Shown here: positions 6,316-14,660 of the stretch, in pieces
Position numbering within the stretch: the first letter of the stretch is position 1
Layout of the letters: every line of letters begins with the position of its first letter
Source of the DNA: Brevundimonas sp.
Lineage (GTDB): Bacteria; Pseudomonadota; Alphaproteobacteria; Caulobacterales; Caulobacteraceae
Direction: 5' to 3'
NCBI RefSeq assembly: GCF_013912065.1
Contig: NZ_JACESA010000010.1
Coordinates: 1 to 64,000 of the forward strand
Length of the DNA: 64,000 nucleotides
The notes under the pieces: generated by a model
What the model saw: the letters and a program-made list of their open reading frames with translations, nothing else
Database searches by the model: none
What the model was told of the DNA's origin: nothing
Position numbers and translations under genes: made by a program

Positions 6316-8391
6316 TTGTCCCTCCTCTCGAGCTGCGCGAGCCTGTGCCTGCTGGCCGCCGCCAACGGCGAAGCCCCCCTCCCCGTCGAGACGGCCGACG
6401 CCCAGACGGTGGGCGAGATCGTCGTCCTGGGCCGCCGGGCTACGCCGCGCGACCTGACCCTGGGCGCCGGGCCGGTGACGGACCGGATGTCGCCGTCCAG
6501 CCGCTCGATCGAAAGCGACCTGCTGCAGGCCGTGGGCGCCACCCGCCTGTCCGACGCCCTCGAATTGGTCAGCAATGTCAGCCAGCAGAACAATCGCGGC
6601 GGCGTGATGGACAATTTCGCCGTTCGCGGCTTCCTGGGAACGCCCGATGGCGGCGCCGAATATTATGTCGACGGCTTCCTGGCCAACCGGGGCATGGCCC
6701 CGCCGCGCGATCCGGCCACGGCCGAGCGGATCGAGGTGCTGAAGGGACCGGCCGGCGCCCTGTTCGGCGACATCGACCCGGCGGGTCGGATCAACATCGT
6801 GTCCAAGACCCCGCGCTTCGCCCCCGACGCCGTCTTCACCGGCACGGTGGGCTCGTTCGGCCTGAGGCGCGGCGAGCTGGACGTGACCGGCCCGATCTCG
6901 GACAGTCTGGCCGGACGGCTGGTGCTGGCGGGCGAGACCAGCGAAGGCTGGCGCGACAATGTCGGCATGGACCGCACCTCGGTCGCCCCGTCGCTGACCT
7001 GGCGGCCCAACGACGCCCTGCGCCTGACCTATGTGGGCGAGTTCACCGTCTTCTCGACCCTGTTCGACCGGGGCATGCCGGCGGTGAACGGCGACGCCCT
7101 GGCCCTGCCGGAATCCAACTACTACGGCGAGCCGAGCGACGGCACGACCCGGTTCCGCAACGAGCGACACCAGATCACCGGCGAATACCGGATCAACGGC
7201 GACTGGAGCCTGAACGGCGGGATCGCCTGGCGCGGCGGCTCGCTGAAGGGCCTGTCCAGCGACCATTCGCGTCTGGTCGGCGAGACCCTGTGGCGCCAGC
7301 GCCGGGGCCGCGACTTCACTGTCGAGGATCTGTCGGCCCGTCTGGAGCTGAACGGCGTGGTCGCCACCGGTCTGGGCGTCCACAATCTGGGCTTCGGGGT
7401 GAAGGCCTATGAGCTGACCTATGGCGAGAAGTGGCTGCGGATCAATCCGAACGCCGCCAATCCCTATCCGATCGACCTGTTCGACCCGGTCTATGGCGCG
7501 GTTCCTTCACCGACACCCCTGCCCTTCACCGACAATCTGGAGACCCGCGAGGTCGTCACCGTCTACGCCCAGGACCTGTGGGAGGTGAACGACCGGCTCA
7601 GCCTGGTCGCCGGCCTGCGCTACGACGACTACAGCCAGACCATCCGCAACAACCGCACCGGCGCCGTCGGCGAGAACGAGGACAGTCCGGTCGATTACCG
7701 CCTCGCCGCCCGCTATCGCCTGACCGACGCCCTGACCGCCCACGCCAGCTATGGCCAGTCCTTCGTGCTGAACTCGGGCACGGGCCGGACCGGCGCCGGC
7801 TTCGCGCCGGAAGAGGGCAAGGGCTATGAGGTCGGCCTGTCCGGCGCCTGGGACGGCCTCGACCTGGCCGCCACCGTCTTCGACATCGAGAAGACCAATA
7901 TCCTGACCAGCGACCCCGTCGATCCCAACTATCTGGCGCCGGTCGGCAAACTGACCACGCGCGGGATCGAGCTGGACGGATCTCTGCGGGTCGACGAGGC
8001 CTGGCAGGTGGTCGCCAATTACGCCTGGACCGACGCCAAGGCCGACGACGCCGCCTTCGCCAGCGAGGACGTGCTGAACGTGCCCGAACATTCGGGCTCG
8101 CTGTTCGTCATCGGCCGCTTCCCGACCGCCCACGGCACGGACTGGTCGATGACGGCCGGGGCGGCCTATGTCGGGGACCGGGCGGGCACGCTGGCCGCCG
8201 ACGGCGTGCGCCTGCCGGCCTACTGGAAGGCCAAGGCGGCGGTCGAATACGGTCTGACGTCCCAGGTCACGGCGCGGGTCGAGGTCGACAACCTGTTCGA
8301 CGAACGCTACGCCGCCAGCTCCTACAGCGCCCTGTGGATCTTCCCCGGCGCCCCGCGCAGCGTCCGCGCCTCGCTGAGAGTGGCGCTCTAG
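6316..8391 (+). CDS. TonB-dependent siderophore receptor
   Basis: A 691-residue outer-membrane receptor that imports ferric siderophores using TonB energy. It has a short signal sequence (MSLLSSCASLCLLAA), a TonB-box-like stretch (VGEIVVLGRR), a plug domain with AVRGFLG, DGFLANRGM and ERIEVLKGPAGALFGDIDPA, and a beta-barrel ending in WIFPGAPRSVRASLRVAL. The plug pattern ALFGDIDPAGRINIVSK is that of the siderophore receptor subfamily (FhuA/FoxA type). The start codon is TTG with GGAG 6-7 bases upstream; no ATG fits the signal peptide. The last residue is Leu rather than the usual aromatic. It ends in an overlap with the stop codon of sufE on the other strand. Confidence 0.92.
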   Translation: MSLLSSCASLCLLAAANGEAPLPVETADAQTVGEIVVLGRRATPRDLTLGAGPVTDRMSPSSRSIESDLLQAVGATRLSDALELVSNVSQQNNRGGVMDNFAVRGFLGTPDGGAEYYVDGFLANRGMAPPRDPATAERIEVLKGPAGALFGDIDPAGRINIVSKTPRFAPDAVFTGTVGSFGLRRGELDVTGPISDSLAGRLVLAGETSEGWRDNVGMDRTSVAPSLTWRPNDALRLTYVGEFTVFSTLFDRGMPAVNGDALALPESNYYGEPSDGTTRFRNERHQITGEYRINGDWSLNGGIAWRGGSLKGLSSDHSRLVGETLWRQRRGRDFTVEDLSARLELNGVVATGLGVHNLGFGVKAYELTYGEKWLRINPNAANPYPIDLFDPVYGAVPSPTPLPFTDNLETREVVTVYAQDLWEVNDRLSLVAGLRYDDYSQTIRNNRTGAVGENEDSPVDYRLAARYRLTDALTAHASYGQSFVLNSGTGRTGAGFAPEEGKGYEVGLSGAWDGLDLAATVFDIEKTNILTSDPVDPNYLAPVGKLTTRGIELDGSLRVDEAWQVVANYAWTDAKADDAAFASEDVLNVPEHSGSLFVIGRFPTAHGTDWSMTAGAAYVGDRAGTLAADGVRLPAYWKAKAAVEYGLTSQVTARVEVDNLFDERYAASSYSALWIFPGAPRSVRASLRVAL

Positions 8392-8840
8392 CCGGCCGCC
8401 GCCGAGCTCGCTCCCAGCGCCGCCTCCCTGATCCGTCCCACCATGCTGTTCAGACCATTGGCGCGCTGGCGGGTCAGGGCCGAGGGCAGGCCCAGGCGGT
8501 CCAGCGCCGCCCGGGCGTCGAAGGCCAGGATCTCGGCGGGGACGCGGCCGGAGTAGAGTTTCAGCAGCAGGGCGATATTGCCCTTGGACAGGGCGCTGTC
8601 GCTGTCGGCGGCGAACCACAGCCGGCCATCGGCGGCCTGGGTCGCCAGCCAGACCTGGGCGGCGCAGCCGGGCACCTTGTTGGCCTCGATCCGGTCGGTC
8701 TCGTCCAGCGGGGCCAGACCCTTGCCCAGTTCGATCACATATTCGATCCGCTGCTCCCAGTCGCCCAACAGGTCGAAGTCCTCGGCCAGTTCGGCCAGGG
8801 TCTGGTCCAGGCTGTCGGTCGGAGGGGCGCGATCGGTCAT
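8388..8840 (-). CDS. sufE: Fe-S cluster assembly sulfur acceptor SufE
   Basis: SufE takes the persulfide sulfur from the SufS cysteine desulfurase and passes it to the SufBCD scaffold. The 150-residue protein has the family layout: LAEDFDLLGDWEQRIEYVIELGK, then EANKVPGCAAQVWL with the sulfur-accepting Cys at about residue 59, followed by the SKGNIALLLKLYSGR helix. The gene stands alone, away from a suf operon. Its stop codon overlaps that of the convergent TonB receptor. Confidence 0.93.
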   Translation of the reverse strand: MTDRAPPTDSLDQTLAELAEDFDLLGDWEQRIEYVIELGKGLAPLDETDRIEANKVPGCAAQVWLATQAADGRLWFAADSDSALSKGNIALLLKLYSGRVPAEILAFDARAALDRLGLPSALTRQRANGLNSMVGRIREAALGASSAAAG

Positions 8841-9001
8841 GGCCGCCAGATAGGCCGCCCCGCCGTTAACGACAACCGGCCGATTTGTCCCCGGCTATTC
8901 ATGGTGAACGGCGAGTTTGGATATCGCCTGGAACGGGAGCGCCCTCGCGCCGACTCATTGCCCGGTTTAGGCTCGAGGCAAGCAAACAACGGCGCAATCG
9001 C

Positions 9002-10720
9002 TTGTACGTCCAACCGCCACACCTCCGGCCGACCCTCCCCGCCACGGACGCCCCGCGTTCGTCGACGGCGGCGCCGTCGCTGCTGGCCCTGTGGCACGCC
9101 TGCTGGGCGGTGGCGGCCACCGTGACCGCCTTCGCGGCCCAGACCTTTGGCGACCTGGGCGGCGACGTCCTGGCGGCCCTGCTGATCATGGCCCTGCCCG
9201 GCATCGGCGGGGTGGCCCTGATGGCGCGGGATTCCGTCGGCCTGCGCTTCACCCTGATGGCGTCCTGGCTGCTGGCCTCGGTGGCGGCGGCGGGCCTGAC
9301 AGGCGGCGCGACCGGCGCGGTTCCCGGCCTGCTGATCATGCCCCTGGCGGCGGGGATCGCGCTGGATCATCCGCGCCTCGGCGACGGCCGCCTGACCCAG
9401 GTGGGGATCGCCGCCCTGGTCCTGCCGCTGATCTCGGGCCTGATCTCGTCGATGCTGAACGGCGCCGAGGCCCAGCCGCCGGTTCTGGCCGCGGTCTCGG
9501 GCTTGCTGGCCCTGGCGGCGACCGCCGCCGCCATCCGGCTGACCTGGGGCGAGCGCCAGCGCCGGCTGGCCTCCGCCGAGGCCGACAGCCGCCGGGTCGA
9601 CGCGGTGCTGAACGCCCAGCCGGGCCTGACCCTGCTGCTCGACCCGACCGGCCGCGCCGTCGCCGCCTGGGGCAGCCCGCCGCCGTCCCTGGCGGTCGGT
9701 CCCCTGTTCGACCAGGGACTGATCGCCGCCGTCCACGCCCCCGACCGCCCCGCCGTCGGCGCCGCCCTGCAACGGGCCGCGGCCGGTCAGACCGCCGAAA
9801 TCCTGTTCAGCCCCCGCGTCGCCCTGGACCGTCGCGTCGTCATGATCCTGCGCCGCTTCGACCATCTGGGCGACCGGCCCCGGCTGATCGCCCAGGCCTT
9901 CGACGGCACCGCCCAGTTCGCCCGCGAGCTGGGGCTGGAAACCGCCCGGGTCGAGGCCGAGGCCCAGAGCGCGGGCAAGACCCGTTTCCTGGCCAATATG
10001 AGCCACGAGCTGCGCACCCCGCTGAACGCCGTCATCGGCTTCGCCGACATCATGCGCGAGCGGCTGTTCGGGCCCATTCCCGACCGCTACGCCGGCTACG
10101 CCGACGCCATCCACCAGGCCGGCGGCCATCTGCTGGACCTGATCAACGACGTGCTGGACCTGTCCAAGATCGAGGCCGAACGCTACGAACTGGCCATCGA
10201 GACCGTGGACGCCCGCGACCCGGTCTCGGCCGCCGTGGCCCTGATCCGGGTCCAGGCCGACGACAAGGGGGTCGATCTGGCCCCGGTGCTGCCGTCCTCT
10301 CCCCTGACGGTCCAGGCGGACCCGCGCGCCCTGAAGCAGATGGCGCTGAACCTGCTGTCCAATGCGGTCAAGTTCACCCCGCCCGGCGGCTCCGTCACCC
10401 TGACCCTGGACGGGGTCGGCCCCTATCTGGAGCTGGTCGTGTCCGACACCGGGATCGGCATCGCGCCCGAGGACCTGCAGCGGATCGGCCGTCCGTTCGA
10501 ACAGGCCGGCGACGCCGACCAGAAGGCCCAGGGCACGGGCCTGGGCCTGTCGCTGGTCCGCTCCCTGACCGAACTGCACGGCGGCCGGATGAGCATCGAC
10601 AGCACCCTGGGCGAAGGCGCCGCCGTCATGGTGCGCCTGCCCGTCATCCCGGTCGTCACGCCCGAGGCTCCGTCAGAAGCGCCCGCGGACGCCGTGGAGC
10701 CGCAGCCCGTCGAGGCCTAA
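9002..10720 (+). CDS. divJ: DivJ-like membrane sensor histidine kinase
   Basis: A hybrid-less sensor kinase with about six N-terminal membrane helices, a PAS-like linker, a HisKA domain (NMSHELRTPLNAVIGFAD with the phospho-His) and an HATPase domain (LLSNAVKFTPPGG, VSDTGIGIAPED, GTGLGLSLVRSL). The stretch after the H-box (GPIPDRYAGYADAIHQAGGH, LLDLINDVLDLSKIEAER) is characteristic of the DivJ/PleC kinases that act on DivK and PleD. Membrane-helix number and length (about 570-610 residues) fit DivJ. In Caulobacter DivJ marks the stalked pole and phosphorylates DivK. The start is uncertain: TTG at 9002 is chosen, TTG at 8885 also keeps the frame open, and neither has a clear ribosome binding site. 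Confidence 0.8.
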   Translation: MYVQPPHLRPTLPATDAPRSSTAAPSLLALWHACWAVAATVTAFAAQTFGDLGGDVLAALLIMALPGIGGVALMARDSVGLRFTLMASWLLASVAAAGLTGGATGAVPGLLIMPLAAGIALDHPRLGDGRLTQVGIAALVLPLISGLISSMLNGAEAQPPVLAAVSGLLALAATAAAIRLTWGERQRRLASAEADSRRVDAVLNAQPGLTLLLDPTGRAVAAWGSPPPSLAVGPLFDQGLIAAVHAPDRPAVGAALQRAAAGQTAEILFSPRVALDRRVVMILRRFDHLGDRPRLIAQAFDGTAQFARELGLETARVEAEAQSAGKTRFLANMSHELRTPLNAVIGFADIMRERLFGPIPDRYAGYADAIHQAGGHLLDLINDVLDLSKIEAERYELAIETVDARDPVSAAVALIRVQADDKGVDLAPVLPSSPLTVQADPRALKQMALNLLSNAVKFTPPGGSVTLTLDGVGPYLELVVSDTGIGIAPEDLQRIGRPFEQAGDADQKAQGTGLGLSLVRSLTELHGGRMSIDSTLGEGAAVMVRLPVIPVVTPEAPSEAPADAVEPQPVEA

Positions 10721-11589
10721 ATCTGGCCCATCGACAGGAAGGCGCGGCCGGCGGCGAAGTCTCCGGTCTCGAAGGTCGAGCGCGCCACGCTGCCGTCGCG
10801 GAACAGGTATTCGACGACGAAGATCTCGCGCGGGTCCAGGGCCGACAGGGCGTCCGCCGCCGTCGCCGGGAAGACCCAGGCCTGACCGGCCGCGCGCCCC
10901 TTGACCAGCAACCCCTCGTCCGCCGCCGTCACGCCCGAGGCCCAGATCGAGCGGCGCTGCGCCGGGGGCGGCAGTTCGCGCGCCAGCCACGGCCGCGTCG
11001 CCACCGTGGCGTCGCGCAGGACGATCCGCACCCCGGTCGGCCGCGACCGGCCATGCCAGGACACCACCGCCGTCAGCTGATCCGGCCGCCCCATGCCGCC
11101 GACCACGCCGAACCGCACCGGCGAGGCGCCTGTCACGGTCGCCTGCATCAGCCGCCAGGTCGGGCGCGCATAGACGGCGCGATCGGCGCTCCAGCCCGCC
11201 CGCTCGCCGGGAAACTCCATCCGCGCCGTCCGCGACCAGCCGGCGAAGGCGTCGCGGACCCGGCCGCCGACCGTCCTCAGATCCTGGGAATCGCAGGCCG
11301 CCCCCGCCGCCCGCGACCGGGCGCGGCTCGCCGTCTCGGCCAGGTCCCGGTCATTGCCGCCCGCACGCAGGGCGGCGCCCCGCGCCTGCCAGGTCGCGGC
11401 GGTCAGGGCGGCGGTCAGTTGCGGCTCGAACAGGCCGCAACGGCTGTTCGCGGCCAGGACGAAACTGCGTTCGTAATAGCGCTCGGCCGGCGAGGCGGCG
11501 GCCGCGACCGGCGCCGCCAGGACCGGGGCGGCGATCAGCACGGCCGCGATCAGGGCTTGGGTTCGCCGGGGGGAAACGCCTATCCTCAT
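10717..11589 (-). CDS. Secreted protein of unknown function
   Basis: A 290-residue protein with a classic signal peptide (SPRRTQALIAAVLIAAPVLA, cleavage near the AAAAS stretch). The mature part is rich in Ala and Arg, has a few cysteines (RCGLFEPQ, AACDSQDL) and no motif I recognise. It is convergent with the DivJ-like gene, the stops overlapping. Start at 11587-11589 chosen because the signal peptide begins there; a GTG at 11605-11607 is a less likely alternative. Confidence 0.7.
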   Translation of the reverse strand: MRIGVSPRRTQALIAAVLIAAPVLAAPVAAAASPAERYYERSFVLAANSRCGLFEPQLTAALTAATWQARGAALRAGGNDRDLAETASRARSRAAGAACDSQDLRTVGGRVRDAFAGWSRTARMEFPGERAGWSADRAVYARPTWRLMQATVTGASPVRFGVVGGMGRPDQLTAVVSWHGRSRPTGVRIVLRDATVATRPWLARELPPPAQRRSIWASGVTAADEGLLVKGRAAGQAWVFPATAADALSALDPREIFVVEYLFRDGSVARSTFETGDFAAGRAFLSMGQI

Positions 11590-11645
11590 GCCCCGACCCT
11601 GGCACACGCCGCCTTTGGGTCTCGTTTCCGGACAGGGTTAGCGAA

Positions 11646-11975
11646 TTGCTTCTTTCCAGCGACCTGTGGGTCAGCGCCCTGATCCGCCGCGCCGAGATCG
11701 CCGGCGCCTACGCCACCGTGGTCAAGAAGGGCGACGACCGCGCCGGCTCGGTCATCGTCAAGGCCTATGACACGTCGAACCGCACGGCCAAACTCTACAC
11801 CGAAGCCTTCGGGACCGACGGCGAACGGCTGTGGATCCAGCCTGTGACCAGCGACAGCGAAGCCGAACTGGACGCCTACATCGCCCGCCAACGCGGCTAC
11901 GACCCCGACCTCTGGGTCGTCGAAATCGAAGACCGCCAGGGCCGGCATTTCATCACCGAGAAGGTGCAGGAGTAG
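11646..11975 (+). CDS. DUF1491 family protein
   Basis: A 109-residue protein matching the DUF1491 family of alphaproteobacteria: LLSSDLWVSALIRRAEIAG at the N terminus, VVKKGDDRAGSVIVKAYD, and the ending DPDLWVVEIEDRQGRHFI. Function unknown. The start is TTG, the only start codon that leaves the conserved N-terminal SDLWVSALIRR intact. It is divergent from the secreted-protein gene and is followed immediately by the remains of a phosphatase gene. Confidence 0.85.
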   Translation: MLLSSDLWVSALIRRAEIAGAYATVVKKGDDRAGSVIVKAYDTSNRTAKLYTEAFGTDGERLWIQPVTSDSEAELDAYIARQRGYDPDLWVVEIEDRQGRHFITEKVQE

Positions 11976-11984
11976 GGGGCGAGG

Positions 11985-12230
11985 GGTCGCGTCCTGGCCG
12001 CTCCTGATCCGCTGCAACGGCGGCGCCGACCGCAGCGGCCTCGCCTCGGCGCTCTACCTCGCCGCCATGGCGGGCCAGAGCCATCCGCTTCGAACCCAGC
12101 TCACCCCCTCTCTACGGCCACGGCCCTCTGCCCATCCTGCGGCGTCTCCTGACGTCGTCGTCGAGGGACGGGACACTGGCTGCGGCTTTCGGACGATTTA
12201 TGGAGGAATGGGGCAAGGCAGCTTGTGGCT
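11985..12230 (+). pseudogene. Remnant of a tyrosine/dual-specificity phosphatase gene
   Basis: Reading codons in frame with base 12001 gives WPLLIRCNGGADRSGLASAL, which matches the P-loop of cysteine phosphatases (consensus HCxxGxDRTG; here the His is replaced by Arg). At about base 12105 the frame must change by one to continue as a plausible C terminus (LYGHGPLPILRRLL, then AAAFGRFMEEW). No start codon or 5' half exists: upstream is the DUF1491 stop. So this is a 5'-truncated, frameshifted fragment. The decay and truncation mark the left side of an accessory stretch. Confidence 0.6.
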
Positions 12231-12332
12231 CAAAGCAGCAGTTTGGAATTTCTGCTGCTGGGCCCATCGGCCTTGATCAGAAAACGCCAAGTCCGTCGAT
12301 TGTTGGAAAATTAGGCCAGGGAGGCTGACAGA

Positions 12333-12614
12333 GTGCCGCCGCCTATCCCTCCCCAGACCGCGAGCTTGACCTTGAGCATCGCCCCCTGGGAAATCGAGCA
12401 TCACCACGGCGACCAATACCCCGCCGACCAGACCTTTGAACTTGTCACTCAGTGCTACCCCGCCGTCAGGGGCGCGACCAAAGGGCCGATCAGGTGTCAG
12501 GTGATCGATAGGGAATGGACGCCTGATGGAGAGGCGTGGACGGTTGAGGTCGAGGGTGATGCGACAGACATCATTTACGTCCGCATGGCGACCGGCGGCG
12601 GATTGGAAATCTGA
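12333..12614 (+). CDS. Hypothetical protein
   Basis: A 93-residue protein starting with GTG behind GGGAGG. It is acidic, has no membrane segment and no motif I recognise; a His cluster (EIEHHHGDQYP) lies near residue 24. It stands between the phosphatase remnant and the next unknown gene, in a region with lower GC and mixed codon usage, and could be a small cargo gene of the accessory stretch. Confidence 0.5.
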   Translation: MPPPIPPQTASLTLSIAPWEIEHHHGDQYPADQTFELVTQCYPAVRGATKGPIRCQVIDREWTPDGEAWTVEVEGDATDIIYVRMATGGGLEI

Positions 12615-12685
12615 AACATTAGGCCGGATTCCGTCGATTAACCTAAATCTCGCGGTGTATGGTCGGCGCGGAATAGGAGGCCGCA

Positions 12686-13231
12686 ATGGGTGAGGCGAAA
12701 CGCCGGGAAAAGGAAATGTCTGATCGCGTGAGGACGATCCTCGAAAAGTGGTCATTCGAGCCAACTCAAGCTGAGGTAGACGCTGTTCGAGAAATTGAGG
12801 CCATTTCGCCGGTTCGGGTTGAGAGGGTCGACAATCGGCAGTTGCTCCGGCAGGGAATGGAAGGCGGCGCGTGTCATGCCAACTGCGATTTCTATGAGGG
12901 AGCCGATCCAGAGCAACGATGGAAGCGGGTCACGGGTTGGATCAGCGATGATCTCAATGGCCTGTATATCCTCCACTCGATCGTTCAGCGTGGTGACGAA
13001 CGCATCTGCATCACTCCCCAAGACGATGACCGTCCCCTTCTCACCTTCCGACCTGATCCGGCGGTGGAACGAGTGCCGGACGACAAGCGGTATATCTGGA
13101 AGAGGAAGGGCGCCCCGGTAACGGTTGGCTTTCGGCGCGATCCAGCGAAGACGATCGCGGCGAACCGCCGTCTGATTGGCTTCCTCGACGCGGGCGAACC
13201 GCCAATGAGCGTGATGCGTGAGGGGCGCTGA
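12686..13231 (+). CDS. Hypothetical protein with MGEAKRRE start
   Basis: A 181-residue soluble protein with a strong ribosome binding site (AGGAGG, 5 bases before the ATG). The N terminus MGEAKRREKEM resembles the start of several small proteins found near mobile or accessory genes. Residues about 60-70 read GGACHANCDFYEGADP, a Cys-His-x-x-Cys group that might bind metal. No function is recognised. GC content is visibly lower than in neighbouring genes, suggesting acquisition. Confidence 0.6.
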   Translation: MGEAKRREKEMSDRVRTILEKWSFEPTQAEVDAVREIEAISPVRVERVDNRQLLRQGMEGGACHANCDFYEGADPEQRWKRVTGWISDDLNGLYILHSIVQRGDERICITPQDDDRPLLTFRPDPAVERVPDDKRYIWKRKGAPVTVGFRRDPAKTIAANRRLIGFLDAGEPPMSVMREGR

Positions 13232-13260
13232 TCGTTCAATCAGGTAGGGTTGTCCGCAAA

Positions 13261-13277
13261 TCTGACGATTTGTCAGA
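13261..13277 (+). other. Small hairpin after the 12686 gene
   Basis: Arms TCTGAC and GTCAGA around a 5-base loop, 30 bases after the stop of the preceding gene. No U-tract follows, so it is only a weak terminator candidate. Confidence 0.3.
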
Positions 13278-13298
13278 ATCTCAGAGAACAGTTACATG

Positions 13299-13331
13299 AA
13301 AAAACAGGCGGCCCCCTCAGAGGCCGCCTGT
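13299..13331 (-). terminator. Rho-independent terminator facing minus strand
   Basis: A perfect 10-bp stem (ACAGGCGGCC with GGCCGCCTGT) around an 8-base loop, followed in the minus direction by six U residues (13304-13299). No established minus-strand gene lies upstream of it, so it implies an unrecognised minus transcript coming from about 13340-13560. Confidence 0.7.
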
Positions 13332-13336
13332 CGCGG

Positions 13337-13438
13337 TTACGATATTCTAAGGCCGGGTTGCCAGCGTCCAGCTTCAAAGGCTGGAACTACTGGCAGAGCC
13401 CGACCAATCGGATTGGTCGTCAACGCGCTGCCTTTCAT
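13337..13438 (-). CDS. Possible 33-residue peptide
   Basis: A short reading frame on the minus strand (begins MKGSALTTNPIGRALPVV) ends 6 bases before the strong minus-strand terminator at 13299-13331. There is no clear ribosome binding site. It could be the source of the transcript that the terminator ends, or the transcript may be non-coding. Very uncertain. Confidence 0.2.
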   Translation of the reverse strand: MKGSALTTNPIGRALPVVPAFEAGRWQPGLRIS

Positions 13439-13508
13439 TCTGGGTCAGGCGCGCCAACGCCTGAGAGGTTACGAATCGAGGCCCTTGGCTCATGCCAGGG
13501 GCCTTTTC
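13340..13508 (+). ncRNA. Candidate structured small RNA
   Basis: Between two terminators that face outwards lie several consecutive hairpins: GCCAG/CTGGC enclosing CCAGC/GCTGG (about 13358-13396), ACCAA/TTGGT (about 13403-13418) and CAGGCG/CGCCTG (about 13446-13463), followed by an 11-bp terminator stem at 13479-13504. A plus-strand RNA of about 170 bases is compatible with this. I do not recognise it as 6S, tmRNA, RNase P, SRP RNA or a tRNA. No promoter was identified. The strand is uncertain because the same stems exist on both strands. Confidence 0.3.
13479..13508 (+). terminator. Rho-independent terminator, plus strand
   Basis: Stem AGGCCCTTGGC (13479-13489) with GCCAGGGGCCT (13494-13504), one G-U pair, a TCAT loop, then TTTT. 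No plus-strand gene ends here (the last stops at 13231), so it points to an unrecognised transcript. Confidence 0.65.
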
Positions 13509-13613
13509 GCATTAGGCCCGATTCGCCCAGCCGCCAAGGCCTCATTCAAGAAAAGAGGGAGTTAATACCCATCTATTTATGGATGATCCAAGCTTATAGT
13601 CTCGTCTGTATAG

Positions 13614-14343
13614 GTGGTCATGGCCGACCACACATTTCCCGTATCGGCGTGGTGGGTGTAACCTCGTAAATTGTGCGTCGAACGCACGTCGTATCTAAAG
13701 CAGGTTTACCTTCGGAATGTACGTCATCCTGACTTTTGTTCGTTAGCGTGGGATTTCGACGTATCGACCTAGCGCGGCTAACTTCGGACATACCCTCATT
13801 AAGCGCGGGAAAGCGTTCGCGCCGTATTCGGCTTTGATGTCGAGTATCGACACCCTCCGCGCGTTGGTCGCAAAGGTCGGTCTCTAGTGTGCTTTCCGCT
13901 GTATGGCCGACAAACCGGGTTTGCGCCGTTCGCGCACGCCGTGCGCTTGCGCTGTATCCGACCAATGCGAGCGTCGCTCGCAGTTCGCGGCGAACCGGGT
14001 TCGCGTGTGCCCCCAGGTTCAGAAGTAACTTCGGAGATGCGAACGCCGTTCGCGCCGGGAACGCCGTTCCGATCCTAAATAGGATCATGAAGCTCCTGAA
14101 CCATGAACCTGAACGCCGTTAAGACCGCCGACGACAAAGCGATCGATCCGATCCGCGCCGGGATGGTGATTTAGGAATGGCCGTCGTTGGCCTCCAGGCC
14201 TAGGGCGATCCATCTGGGCCCCGCATTCAGCCCGATCGACTTCGGACGGGTGTCCGCCTGACATTCGCGGGCGGTGGCGTTGCTCTCATGACTAAGTCTG
14301 AGAATGAAGCGTTCCTGGTAAGTAATAAGTCAATTAAAGACTT
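13614..14343. repeat. Non-coding block dense in short perfect palindromes
   Basis: About 730 bases without a convincing gene contain many perfect inverted repeats with 5-8-bp arms and tiny spacers. Examples: 13614-13631, 13673-13687, 13839-13851, 13911-13923, 13932-13946, 13966-13982, 13983-13995, 13991-14003, 14022-14032, 14039-14053, 14058-14070, 14071-14086, 14189-14200, 14327-14343. Between 13911 and 14086 they are nearly contiguous. The core ACGCCGT recurs at 13936, 14043, 14061 and 14113. The rest of the gap (13232-14660) has lower GC than its surroundings and an AT-rich patch at about 14320-14365. Confidence 0.6.
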
Positions 14344-14598
14344 GTCTAACTAGTAATATTTTGGAGCGGATTGGTGCCTAGATTACAGCGAAGAGCTCGT
14401 ATGATCTTACGTTAACAGCAGATATCAGCGCAGTGCGCACGGTATGTGTTCCATTCTCGCGGGTTCTCCAAGTTTCTCGATTTCCGCAATGGGTCGAATA
14501 CAGACCGCAGCAGCCATTACACGGAGCGTCTGTTTTGTGGCGCTCAGCGCATGACTGCTTCTGGCGCATCGCCGACATGCCCCATGCCCACACACAAA

Positions 14599-14626
14599 CG
14601 GCCCGGCGTCGTTTGACGCCGGGCCG
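14599..14626 (-). terminator. Terminator of the general stress protein gene
   Basis: A perfect 12-bp stem (CGGCCCGGCGTC with GACGCCGGGCCG) around a GTTT/AAAC loop, 35 bases after the stop of the minus-strand gene, followed in that direction by TTTGTGTG. Confidence 0.65.
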
Positions 14627-14660
14627 CTCTTCATCAGCATGGTTCAACCAGGCCTAAGCC

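Noticed and set aside
13440-13510. tRNA- or tmRNA-like remnant (GGTTACGAATC resembles a T-arm)
   Set aside because: No matching acceptor stem, D-arm or tag peptide could be found; the 3' part is a plain terminator hairpin.
13618-14088. A 156-codon open frame on the minus strand through the palindrome array
   Set aside because: No ribosome binding site, unusual composition and no family resemblance; the palindromes and lower GC explain the stretch better. It could be a decayed gene, but I cannot support it as a CDS.
14103-14174. A 23-codon frame (MNLNAVKTADDKA...) after the palindromes
   Set aside because: No ribosome binding site and no similarity that I recognise; its beginning is one of the palindrome cores.
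14378-14660. Open frames on both strands before the general stress gene terminator
   Set aside because: They resemble low-complexity spurious frames often annotated in alphaproteobacterial intergenic DNA; no start signals, and the minus-strand frame runs through the terminator hairpin.
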